Below are positions 1 through 6,351 of a DNA stretch of 13,150 nt, piece after piece. The position numbers and the translations under genes were made by a program. The number at the start of each line of letters is the position of its first letter. Position 1 is the stretch's first letter. This DNA comes from Candidatus Gallibacteroides avistercoris (GTDB taxonomy: Bacteria; Bacteroidota; Bacteroidia; Bacteroidales; CHK158-818). Location of the stretch: assembly GCA_018714665.1 (NCBI GenBank), contig DVNA01000143.1, positions 1-13,150 of the forward strand, given 5' to 3'. The notes beneath the pieces are model-generated. The model had not been told where the DNA came from and ran no database searches. It saw only the letters and a list, made by a program, of their open reading frames with translations.

Positions 1-1394
1 AAGAGTGGAGATATAGCCATGGTGATATAAAAATCGTCTCCCAACAATTCGGTTAAATACCTCATTCCCGCGTTGTAGGCCTGTATGCCTGTCGTAACGG
101 TGCTGTCGGCATGGGAGTCAGCTTCCAGTGCGCCATGTGTCAGGAAGTCTATTTTGATGTATGAGAATCCCGCTTTTTTAAATCGGTTGATATAGAAATC
201 CATCCGTTTCTTGATGGCCGGATGAGTCGGATCGACGGCCCATGCTCCGTCCAACTCCTGTGGTTGTCCGTGGGCATACAGGTAGGTGTCGGCATAGGGC
301 GTATCGCTCCCTTCTACGATCCGCCGGGGGTTGCGGGCCCAATCGACGAAAGGGGCCCAGTATATGCCCGCCTCTTGCCCGTTCTTTTGGCAGTGTGCGA
401 CGAATTGTGCCAGCTCCTCGTCAGAGAAGTTGTCCCAGTACGAATCCAGTCCGATGTATATCGGCGTCTCTTTTAACGTTGTCGCTTGCAGCTCTTTTTT
501 GAAAAAGTCGGAAACCTCCGTAGCGTTTTCCAAGTTGATTTTCTGTTGGATACTGCCCCAACTGTTCCAGCCGAAAGGAATTTCTTTCTGCCAGGTAGGG
601 CCGGGACGCTCCTGTCTGTTTGCTTGGGCGAACATTTCCATGCCTCTTCTCCAATCGGAGAATCCTCCCAGCAGGATCTTGGGCGATTGGAGGATATTGC
701 CGGTCAACATCCCGTGGGGGAGCGTATCGCGGGTAAGAGACGATGTTATTCCGCCGAAACATTTTAGCAACAACCTCTTCTGATCGAGTTTCTCTGTTTG
801 TACCGCACTTTTCCAGCAATCGTGCTCAACAGAGCCTACGACTTTTCCGGAGCGGGTATCGGGAGAAAACAGGGCCGTAACCTCATACGAGGTTCCGTTT
901 CCCGCAGGCAACAGATCGAATTGTATCCACTTGTCGTTATCGAAAGGGATGAACAGCATCTTGTCGGCATCTTCCGATGAAGTACAAGTAACCACCGGCG
1001 CCATATAGTTGGAGGAGATGGCAGTATCGGAGTGGAGCTCTATCTCTGTCAGTATATACGGGTTCGAGGAGGAGAAATAGAACCGTTGCAGCATATCGGG
1101 TAACCCTTTTGCCGTATGTTTTATTTCGAAGACGAAGTCGTCTTTTTTGTCGGTGGCAGGACGTATTTCTGTTTTTCGGGAGGTATATGACAGCGAGGAG
1201 ATGATAACGTTGTCTATCCGGTATTCTGCGTGCAATTCATCGAAGAGGAGAGAATCGTTGTAATAGATCCGGGCATTGCCCGTCTCTTTGTCGTATGCCA
1301 TTGTATATGCTCCGCAGCAGAGCGTTGTAGCCGGTTGGGTAGAACATCCGGCCATAAACAGGAGTATTAGGAAAGATAAGATTCTGAAAAACAT
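1..1394 (-). CDS. GH36-like alpha-galactosidase-clan lipoprotein (C-terminus beyond window)
   Basis: The reading frame is open from an ATG at 1394 down to the window edge, giving 464 codons without a stop. Residues 1-17 form a lipoprotein signal: a hydrophobic stretch ending in the lipobox M-A-G-Cys17. Residues of about 20-240 look like a beta-rich N-terminal domain, followed by a TIM-barrel start with the GWNSWG motif at 275-280, the segment YIGLDSYWD, then GIYWAPFVDW, and YIKIDF with Asp416 at the position of the catalytic nucleophile in clan GH-D enzymes (GH27/GH36). The acid/base residue should lie downstream, outside the window. Such proteins are retaining exo-glycosidases; the lipid anchor puts it in the outer membrane or facing the periplasm, where it would trim alpha-galactoside-type ends. 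Substrate is not readable: alpha-N-acetylgalactosaminidase is an alternative. No SusC/SusD pair or other glycan gene is next to it in this window. Family call fairly sure, substrate not. Confidence 0.8.
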   Translation of the reverse strand, partial: MFFRILSFLILLFMAGCSTQPATTLCCGAYTMAYDKETGNARIYYNDSLLFDELHAEYRIDNVIISSLSYTSRKTEIRPATDKKDDFVFEIKHTAKGLPDMLQRFYFSSSNPYILTEIELHSDTAISSNYMAPVVTCTSSEDADKMLFIPFDNDKWIQFDLLPAGNGTSYEVTALFSPDTRSGKVVGSVEHDCWKSAVQTEKLDQKRLLLKCFGGITSSLTRDTLPHGMLTGNILQSPKILLGGFSDWRRGMEMFAQANRQERPGPTWQKEIPFGWNSWGSIQQKINLENATEVSDFFKKELQATTLKETPIYIGLDSYWDNFSDEELAQFVAHCQKNGQEAGIYWAPFVDWARNPRRIVEGSDTPYADTYLYAHGQPQELDGAWAVDPTHPAIKKRMDFYINRFKKAGFSYIKIDFLTHGALEADSHADSTVTTGIQAYNAGMRYLTELLGDDFYITMAISPL

Positions 1395-1416
1395 AGTTTA
1401 ATTTGTTGGATAGTTA

Positions 1417-1448
1417 CAAAGATAGAGATTATATCCGTTGTGGGCAAC
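1417..1448 (-). promoter_or_regulatory. Bacteroidetes-type promoter for the glycoside hydrolase
   Basis: On the minus strand TATCTTTG (1424-1417) matches the Bacteroidetes -7 consensus TAnnTTTG exactly, and GTTG (1448-1445) sits 20 bases upstream at the -33 position (consensus TTTG). Transcription would start near 1410, about 15 bases before the ATG at 1394. Seen directly: the motifs and spacing. Inferred: use as a promoter. Confidence 0.6.
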
Positions 1449-1469
1449 TCCAAAGGTTTCCCGGTGCCG

Positions 1470-1500
1470 TTTTTCTTTTACGGGAAATCGTATATCTTTG
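1470..1500 (+). promoter_or_regulatory. Bacteroidetes-type promoter for the agmatinase-family gene
   Basis: TATCTTTG at 1493-1500 matches the -7 consensus TAnnTTTG, with a T-rich -33 region (TTTT at 1470-1473, spacing 19). The predicted start of transcription is near 1507, leaving an untranslated leader of about 20 bases before the ATG at 1529. No Shine-Dalgarno sequence precedes that ATG, as is common in this phylum. Together with the minus-strand promoter it forms a back-to-back pair in the 134-bp gap; I see no operator repeat between them. Confidence 0.6.
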
Positions 1501-1528
1501 CCCTCTGAATTGAAACAACCGATCAGTT

Positions 1529-2389
1529 ATGGAGAATTTTGCAGGATTGTCAGGTAAATATACCGATTATCGGGATGCCGCCATTGCGGTATTGCCCGTT
1601 CCTTACGATGCTACCAGTACCTGGATACGGGGTTCGGAGAAAGGCCCCGAAGCGTTGCTGGAAGCATCTGTGGCCTTGGAGTGGTACGATATAGAGACCC
1701 GTACGCAGGTGTATGAAAAGGGAATACATACCTGTCCTCCCGTTCTGGAAGACGCCACACCGGAGGCTTTGTGCGAGGCCGTCCGCCAGCAGGTATCGAA
1801 ACTTTTCGCCGACGGGAAATTCCCGGTAACCATAGGCGGTAACCATACCGTAGGGATTGGTACCATACGCGCCGCAGCCCAACATTTTACCGATTTGACG
1901 GTTCTGCAACTCGATGCTCACTCTGATTTGAGAAGTACTTACGAAGGGTCGGAACTGAACCATGCCTGCGTGATGTATCAGGCCAAGCGTTTGTGTCCGA
2001 TAACGCAGGTAGGTATCCGCAGTATGTGCGACGAGGAGGTGGCCTATTACGACCCGGAACGAATCTTCTTTGCTCACAAAATCCTGTTTGAAAAGGATTG
2101 GCAGCAGCGGGCCGTACAGACCCTCTCGAAAAATGTTTACATTACCATTGACCTCGACGTGTTTGATCCATCTGTTCTCCCCTCTACCGGAACGCCAGAG
2201 CCCGGAGGACTGGGCTACTACGATGTGTTGCATTTCCTGCGCACCGTGTTCGAGTCGCGCCATGTTGTCGGGTTCGATGTGGTCGAGTTGTGTCCCAACC
2301 CGCAGAACAGGGCTTCCGACTTTCTGGCTGCCCGGTTGATTTATCAGTTGATGACCTATAAATTCAAAGACGAGCTCAAACGGTTGTAA
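1529..2389 (+). CDS. speB: Arginase/agmatinase-family ureohydrolase, probable agmatinase
   Basis: A 286-residue protein, the usual length for bacterial agmatinases. All six binuclear manganese ligands of the ureohydrolase family are visible: His106 in GGNHT (103-107), Asp129, His131 and Asp133 in DAHSD, and Asp208 and Asp210 in DLDVFDP. The substrate-loop region reads NHACVM (144-149) and the late motifs GTPEPGG and GFDVVELCP are typical. Agmatinases split agmatine into putrescine and urea in the cytoplasm, feeding polyamine synthesis. The first motif has Asn105 where most members have Asp or Glu; the ligand His is kept. The gene stands alone between a divergent glycoside hydrolase and a convergent operon 16 bp away, and no arginine decarboxylase is nearby, so the substrate rests on family resemblance. 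Guanidinobutyrase, arginase or formimidoylglutamase activity cannot be excluded. Confidence 0.78.
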   Translation: MENFAGLSGKYTDYRDAAIAVLPVPYDATSTWIRGSEKGPEALLEASVALEWYDIETRTQVYEKGIHTCPPVLEDATPEALCEAVRQQVSKLFADGKFPVTIGGNHTVGIGTIRAAAQHFTDLTVLQLDAHSDLRSTYEGSELNHACVMYQAKRLCPITQVGIRSMCDEEVAYYDPERIFFAHKILFEKDWQQRAVQTLSKNVYITIDLDVFDPSVLPSTGTPEPGGLGYYDVLHFLRTVFESRHVVGFDVVELCPNPQNRASDFLAARLIYQLMTYKFKDELKRL

Positions 2390-2405
2390 AAAAAGGTGTT
2401 AAGGG

Positions 2406-3218
2406 TTATTTTCTCCGGCGATAGAGAACAATCGCCCCCTTGGCCAATAGGAAAAATATCACCAGGATAAAGACGATGCAGGCTCCGGCCGGCACATTCA
2501 GCAGGTACGACAGGTATAAGCCCGATACGCCGGCTACGATACTGGTTGCCGCAGAGAGTAGGAGGATGCCTTTAAACGTATCGCGGTAGAGCATGGCAAT
2601 GTTTTGCGGTATTGTCAGCAGCGACATCATCAGCATGATGCCGACCAACCGGATGGAAAGGACAATGCAGACCGCTACAAAGAACATCATCGCATATTCT
2701 ATTTGTCTGGCGGGATAGCAGCGTGTATGGGCAAAATCCCGGTCGAAAGCCACGAAGATAAGCGGCTTGAAGAATTTGGCCAGAAAAACCAGTAACAGGA
2801 TGGTGTAGAACAGAAAGACGACGATATCGGTGTAGGTAATGGTGAGGATGTTCCCGAACAGGAATTCCGTCAGCCCGGGCGTATAGCCGGGAGTGAGGAA
2901 TACGAAGATAATACCGATGGCCATCCCCAGCGACCAGAAAGCGGCGATGACCGAATCTTCCCGGATATTTCCCCGTTTCGATACCCATTCTACCCCGAAT
3001 GCCGAAAGTACGGCAAACGCCAGTGCTGTCAGCGTAGGATGTACTCCTAAGAAAAAACCGATGCCCAACCCCCCGAACGAAGCGTGTGTGATGCCGCCGG
3101 CAATGAAAACCAGCCGCCGGGTAACCACGTATGTCCCCACAATTCCGCAGCCGATACTCAAAATCAGTACCGCCAACAAGGCATTTTGAAAAAACGCATA
3201 TTGAAAAATCTCTAACAT
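2406..3218 (-). CDS. Metal ABC transporter permease, ABC-3 (ZnuB/MntB-like) family
   Basis: A 270-residue, very hydrophobic protein with about eight predicted membrane segments, the expected size and shape of ABC-3 family permeases, which form the inner-membrane channel for zinc, manganese or iron uptake. The N-terminal segment FIAGGITHASFGGLGIG (about residues 38-54) corresponds to the family's conserved GD-x-ISHA-type loop, and a segment near residue 180 (RLVGIMLMMSLLTIPQNIA) matches the region contacting the ATPase. The metal cannot be told from sequence. It is the last gene of the aroA run, 23 bp after the small Cys/His protein. Neither the ATPase nor the solute-binding protein is in the window, so its partners must be encoded elsewhere. 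The opposing ureohydrolase gene ends 16 bp away and I see no terminator hairpin in that gap. Confidence 0.87.
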   Translation of the reverse strand: MLEIFQYAFFQNALLAVLILSIGCGIVGTYVVTRRLVFIAGGITHASFGGLGIGFFLGVHPTLTALAFAVLSAFGVEWVSKRGNIREDSVIAAFWSLGMAIGIIFVFLTPGYTPGLTEFLFGNILTITYTDIVVFLFYTILLLVFLAKFFKPLIFVAFDRDFAHTRCYPARQIEYAMMFFVAVCIVLSIRLVGIMLMMSLLTIPQNIAMLYRDTFKGILLLSAATSIVAGVSGLYLSYLLNVPAGACIVFILVIFFLLAKGAIVLYRRRK

Positions 3219-3241
3219 CGGGTTGGGTTTTTGGTCGGAAA

Positions 3242-3661
3242 TCAGCTCGTGCGCCTTTCTCCTACGATTAAAATAATCTCATCTTTCAACTCATCGGGTA
3301 CGGCTATGTTGCGCAGTTGCAGGCTGCGTACCCAGCCGGCTACATCGGTCTCTTGCAGGGTATAGAAAATGTCGCTGAACTCGGCAATCTCCTCCTCCGT
3401 ATAGCTCTCCGGGGTACGGCCCGAGAAACGGTCCAGCTCCTCGTCGTCGTAATATACGATCTCTTTGCTGACGGCCGATAGCAGGCTCTCCTTTTCGCAT
3501 ATTTCGTGTGCACCGCAACACTCCGAATCGGGAATCTTCGGCTCCGTTACGGAACCGTCGCCCTCTTTGGCCTGCCGTTTCTGGGAGGTATGTCCGGCTA
3601 TGGCCGCGAATACGCCCAATAAGATTAATGCGCCTGCGATGCCGAGGATGATGTATAACAT
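3242..3661 (-). CDS. Membrane-anchored protein with CCxxHxxC motif, function unknown
   Basis: I take the ATG at 3661 (139 residues); an in-frame GTG at 3667 would add two residues. Residues 1-22 are one hydrophobic segment, probably an uncleaved membrane anchor. A basic, polar linker follows (24-45), then Cys48, Cys49, His52 and Cys55 in the pattern ECCGAHEICE, which could bind a metal ion or form disulfides. The C-terminal part (about 65-139) is acidic and soluble, with YYDDEELDRF and a likely helical tail. I do not recognise a characterised family. My memory is that similar short proteins occur next to aroA in other Bacteroidales, but I cannot check this. The gene starts 9 bp after the aroA stop and is followed after 23 bp by a metal permease, so it is surely co-transcribed. 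A link to metal handling is inference only. Confidence 0.72.
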   Translation of the reverse strand: MLYIILGIAGALILLGVFAAIAGHTSQKRQAKEGDGSVTEPKIPDSECCGAHEICEKESLLSAVSKEIVYYDDEELDRFSGRTPESYTEEEIAEFSDIFYTLQETDVAGWVRSLQLRNIAVPDELKDEIILIVGERRTS

Positions 3662-3670
3662 GGACACTAT

Positions 3671-4897
3671 TTATATCTCGTTTACGGTGAATCCGTTTTG
3701 TTTTAAGTCATCCCAAAAATCGGGATAGGATTTGCTCACTACCTCCGGGTGGTTGACAACCAGCCCCGGGAAGCGTACCGCGGCAGGGGCAAAGGCCAGG
3801 GCCATCCGGTGGTCGTCGTATGTATCGATAGCCGGTGTGGATTGTGGAGCGGTATGGCATCCGTCCCATTCCAACACGGAGTCGTTGCGGTCGGCAATAG
3901 GATAACCCAATTTAACCAATTCGTTTTTCAGGGCGGCGATGCGGTCGGTCTCTTTGATTTTGAGGCTTTGCAATCCGGTAAAGCAGAACGGGATATCCAA
4001 CAGTGAGCAGGTAACCACCAAGGTTTGGGCCAGATCGGGTTGGTCCGAGAGGTCCAGTTCGATCCGTTGCCGACGGTTGCCGGTATGTACCAGTCGGGCA
4101 CCTGTGTCGAGGTATTGCGTCTCTACACCCAAAGGTTTGAAAAAATCGGCGATTCGGGCATCCCCCTGTGTACTGGGGTGTTGCAGACCTGACAGCTCGA
4201 TAGAACTGCCCGGAATCAACGAGACGATTTCGTACCAGTACGATGCCGCCGACCAGTCTGCCTCCACTTGAAAGGCCGTCGGGGTATAGGTTTGCGGGGC
4301 AATGCGTATAACCTCTCCCTCCCAGCAGACGGAGACGCCGTATTGGCGCATCAGCTGGATGGTCATTTCGATGTAGGGCCTTGAAATGACCTCGCCACAT
4401 AATGTCAGGGTCAGCCCTTGTTCCATGTAGGGAGCTACCATCAATAGGGCGGAGATGTATTGTGAACTGACGTTCCCGGCAAGCGACAGGGCTCCTCCGG
4501 TTAATCTTCTTCCGGAAATCTTTAAGGGGGGGAATCCCTCTTCTCCCAGGTATTCGATTTTCGCTCCCAACGAACGCAACGCCTCTACCAACAGCCGGAT
4601 GGGGCGTTGCCTCATCCGGGCGGTTCCCGTCAAGGTCCACTCGCCGGTTTTTCCCGAGAAATAGGCTGTCAGAAAACGCATGGCCGTTCCCGCGGCGTGG
4701 ATGTCTATGAGGTACGTCTCCGGACGGAAAGCAGCGATGGTAACTTGCGTGTCGTCGCAGTTCGACAGGTTCTCTACCGGGTAGGGACTGTTGCTCAACG
4801 CATTCAGAATGAGTGCCCGGTTGCTGATGCTTTTGGAGGAGGGCAGCCTCAACCTCGTTATAATCGGCTCTCCGGGAGCCGTTATCTGGTAACTCAT
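3671..4897 (-). CDS. aroA: 3-phosphoshikimate 1-carboxyvinyltransferase (EPSP synthase)
   Basis: AroA joins shikimate-3-phosphate and phosphoenolpyruvate to give EPSP, step six of the shikimate pathway, in the cytoplasm. With the ATG at 4897 the protein has 408 residues, slightly short of the usual 420-450. Lys22, Ser23 and Arg27 of the SKSISNR motif bind substrate; later come SSQYISALL, DQPDLAQT with the catalytic Asp, KIKETDR with the catalytic Glu, DDHRMA, and KSYPDF near the C-terminus. The PEP-binding loop reads HAAGTAMR (67-74), so the Asn of the common NAGT motif is replaced by Ala. An in-frame GTG at 4918 lies inside the predicted promoter box and before the predicted transcription start, so I reject it in favour of the ATG. 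It is the first gene of a three-gene unit with a small Cys/His protein and a metal permease. Confidence 0.93.
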   Translation of the reverse strand: MSYQITAPGEPIITRLRLPSSKSISNRALILNALSNSPYPVENLSNCDDTQVTIAAFRPETYLIDIHAAGTAMRFLTAYFSGKTGEWTLTGTARMRQRPIRLLVEALRSLGAKIEYLGEEGFPPLKISGRRLTGGALSLAGNVSSQYISALLMVAPYMEQGLTLTLCGEVISRPYIEMTIQLMRQYGVSVCWEGEVIRIAPQTYTPTAFQVEADWSAASYWYEIVSLIPGSSIELSGLQHPSTQGDARIADFFKPLGVETQYLDTGARLVHTGNRRQRIELDLSDQPDLAQTLVVTCSLLDIPFCFTGLQSLKIKETDRIAALKNELVKLGYPIADRNDSVLEWDGCHTAPQSTPAIDTYDDHRMALAFAPAAVRFPGLVVNHPEVVSKSYPDFWDDLKQNGFTVNEI

Positions 4898-4917
4898 GGC
4901 TCTACTTTTTAGACCCA

Positions 4918-4949
4918 CAAATGTACAGAATTATTGCCATATCCTAAAA
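4918..4949 (-). promoter_or_regulatory. Bacteroidetes-type promoter for the aroA operon
   Basis: On the minus strand TACATTTG (4925-4918) matches TAnnTTTG and TTTT (4949-4946) lies 20 bases upstream. Predicted transcription start is near 4911, about 14 bases before the ATG at 4897. This placement decides the aroA start codon, since the upstream GTG at 4918 would not be on the transcript. Confidence 0.6.
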
Positions 4950-4985
4950 TCATGTAACGGATGAAAATATCTGCCGAACTTGGCG

Positions 4986-4993
4986 TATCTTTG
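4986..4993 (+). promoter_or_regulatory. -7 box for the EamA transporter gene
   Basis: TATCTTTG matches the Bacteroidetes -7 consensus TAnnTTTG. No good TTTG is seen 19-21 bases upstream, so the -33 element is weak or degenerate. Predicted transcription start near 5000, giving an untranslated leader of about 48 bases. Confidence 0.5.
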
Positions 4994-5033
4994 TGCCGTC
5001 GGAATCATAGAAAAGTAACCTCGTTTTTATAAG

Positions 5034-5040
5034 AAAGGAG
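5034..5040 (+). promoter_or_regulatory. Strong Shine-Dalgarno sequence before the EamA gene
   Basis: AAAGGAG sits 7 bases before the ATG at 5048. This is a near-perfect ribosome binding site, and stands out because the other genes here lack one, as expected in Bacteroidota. It supports the chosen start. Confidence 0.6.
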
Positions 5041-5047
5041 AGAGGGT

Positions 5048-5992
5048 ATGAGTGAAAAGTTGAAAGGCCATCTGGTGATGTTGGTTACGGTAATTATCTT
5101 CGGGTTGAACATACCGGTTACCAAAAGTTTGATGCCCGAATGGGTCAGCAGTTACGGCGTAACGCTTTTGCGCATGGGGTTTGCCTGTATTGCTTTCTGG
5201 CTGGTTTCGTTGTTCTTGCCCAAGGAGAAGGTGTCGGGAAAGGATATGCTGATTATGGTGCTGGGGGGATTGTTTGGTATGGTGTTTAACCAGATGGCCT
5301 TTATCGTGGGGTTGGATATGACCTCTTCCATCGATGCAGGCATCATTGCTACGGTTACCCCTTTGTTGGTGATGTTGCTTTCGGCCATCTTCCTGAAAGA
5401 GCCCATCTCGCTCAAAAAAGCCGGTGGGGTTGCGTTGGGGGCCTCCGGAGCACTGTTGATCATTTTGTCCGGGATGCACTCCGGACACTCGGGTAACAGT
5501 AGTTTTTGGGGAAACCTGCTCTGTTTTTTCAGCTCGCTTTCGTATGCCATCTATTTGATATTTACCCGCTCGATTATTCAGAAATACAGTCCGGTAACAC
5601 TTATGAAATGGATGTTTCTCTATGCCGCCCTGATGTCGTTGCCTTTCGGACTCAGCGATGTGATCCATGCCAAAGCCTTTACTGCTGTTTCGGGATTTTC
5701 GGTTTGGTGGAGGGTTATCTATTTTACGCTCTTTGCTACCTTTATCACCTATTTCCTGATACCGGTTGCCTTGAAGAGGATACGTCCCACCACGGTCAGT
5801 ATGTACAATTATGTGCAGCCGCTGGTAGCCTCCATTGCCGCCATGAGTATCGGGCAGGATAGTTTGACGTGGGAAAAACCCGTAGCAGCCGTTTTGATAT
5901 TTGTGGGCGTCTATTTGGTTACGGTCAGCAAATCGCGGGCGGATGTGGAAAAAGCCCGGATGGAGGAAGAGAAAAATGGCAAAAAGATGTGA
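5048..5992 (+). CDS. EamA/DMT-family transporter (10 membrane segments)
   Basis: A 314-residue inner-membrane protein with about ten hydrophobic segments arranged as two EamA repeats (roughly residues 8-142 and 155-295), the standard size for drug/metabolite transporters. Typical features are the early IFGLNIPVTK segment, the GLDMTSSIDAGIIATVTPLLVMLL stretch at the end of the first repeat, and MYNYVQPLVASIAA plus a glycine-containing last helix in the second. The tail after about residue 293 is charged and cytoplasmic. Family members export amino acids, nucleosides or other metabolites; the substrate cannot be read from sequence. It has its own promoter, divergent from aroA, and lies upstream of the threonine operon on the same strand, separated by a 359-bp leader. 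A role in threonine or homoserine export (as for RhtA of the same superfamily) is possible but only suggested by position. Confidence 0.85.
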   Translation: MSEKLKGHLVMLVTVIIFGLNIPVTKSLMPEWVSSYGVTLLRMGFACIAFWLVSLFLPKEKVSGKDMLIMVLGGLFGMVFNQMAFIVGLDMTSSIDAGIIATVTPLLVMLLSAIFLKEPISLKKAGGVALGASGALLIILSGMHSGHSGNSSFWGNLLCFFSSLSYAIYLIFTRSIIQKYSPVTLMKWMFLYAALMSLPFGLSDVIHAKAFTAVSGFSVWWRVIYFTLFATFITYFLIPVALKRIRPTTVSMYNYVQPLVASIAAMSIGQDSLTWEKPVAAVLIFVGVYLVTVSKSRADVEKARMEEEKNGKKM

Positions 5993-6351
5993 AAGCTATC
6001 CGTTTATGCGACAAATGATTTAAAATAGCCCCGTTTTTCTCGAAAAAAAGTAAAATAATCTCCTCTTTTTAGAAAAAAGTTGTAATATTGCACATCGAAA
6101 ATAGAACGACAATGACAACAACAGGATTCTATATCTTCTCTATGTACTCCATGATGTCCACCCCTTGGGGGTGCTGTTGTGTTATTTCTAAATCTTGTTA
6201 AGGTTGATTCTTCTATTATTGCAACCTGTTATTTCCTTAAAATAGTTTTTTATACATTATTTTCCTTTCCGGTTTTAGGGAGAGCGTATTTCTGCATGGA
6301 TAGGCAGGATTCTCTTTCGGTAGAGAAACCGGAGTTACAAGATAAAAACAG
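5993..6351 (+). promoter_or_regulatory. Long leader region of the threonine operon
   Basis: This 359-bp stretch holds no large gene. The first part (5993-6111) is AT-rich with no clear terminator for the EamA gene. A weak -7-like box, TAATATTG at 6083-6090 (one mismatch to TAnnTTTG), would start transcription near 6097, just before the leader peptide at 6112; no good -33 element is visible. Downstream are several pairings. CACCCC (6159-6164) pairs with GGGGTG (6168-6173). ACAACAG (6118-6124, the Thr codons) pairs with CTGTTGT (6174-6180). AGGTTG (6201-6206) pairs with CAACCT (6222-6227) and is followed by a T-rich run. TTCTCT (6310-6315) pairs with AGAGAA (6322-6327), and TCCGGTTT (6268-6275) with AAACCGGA (6326-6333). 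Several of these exclude one another, as expected of an attenuator, but the terminator-like element is weak. The pairings are seen; the regulatory role is inferred. Confidence 0.55.
6112..6201 (+). CDS. Putative thr operon leader peptide (29 aa)
   Basis: An ATG at 6112 opens a 29-codon frame ending in TAA at 6199-6201. Residues 2-4 are three consecutive Thr codons (all ACA), Met is at 11, 14 and 15, Thr again at 17, Trp at 19, three consecutive Cys codons at 21-23, and Cys at 29; six Ser codons or fewer fill between. Threonine and methionine are both made from homoserine, the product of the downstream ThrA, and cysteine feeds methionine synthesis, so codon choice fits an attenuator sensing these amino acids. 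It lies 150 bp before thrA, and pairing segments start in its Thr codons and in its Cys codons. There is no Shine-Dalgarno sequence. It is too short for coding statistics; the case rests on composition, position and overlap with the pairings. E. coli ThrL, by contrast, uses Thr and Ile codons. Confidence 0.5.
   Translation: MTTTGFYIFSMYSMMSTPWGCCCVISKSC

Noticed and set aside
222..819. Several overlapping open frames on both strands at the left end.
   Set aside because: They all lie inside the continuous minus-strand glycoside hydrolase frame, which has the signal peptide and the GWNSW and KIDF motifs; they are shadow frames.
2390..2405. Possible terminator between the convergent ureohydrolase and metal permease genes.
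   Set aside because: The 16-bp gap has an A-run but no inverted repeat, so no terminator can be supported.
4898..4918. An upstream GTG start at 4918 for aroA, adding seven residues.
   Set aside because: The GTG lies within the predicted -7 box and before the predicted transcription start; the ATG at 4897 gives the usual AroA N-terminus.
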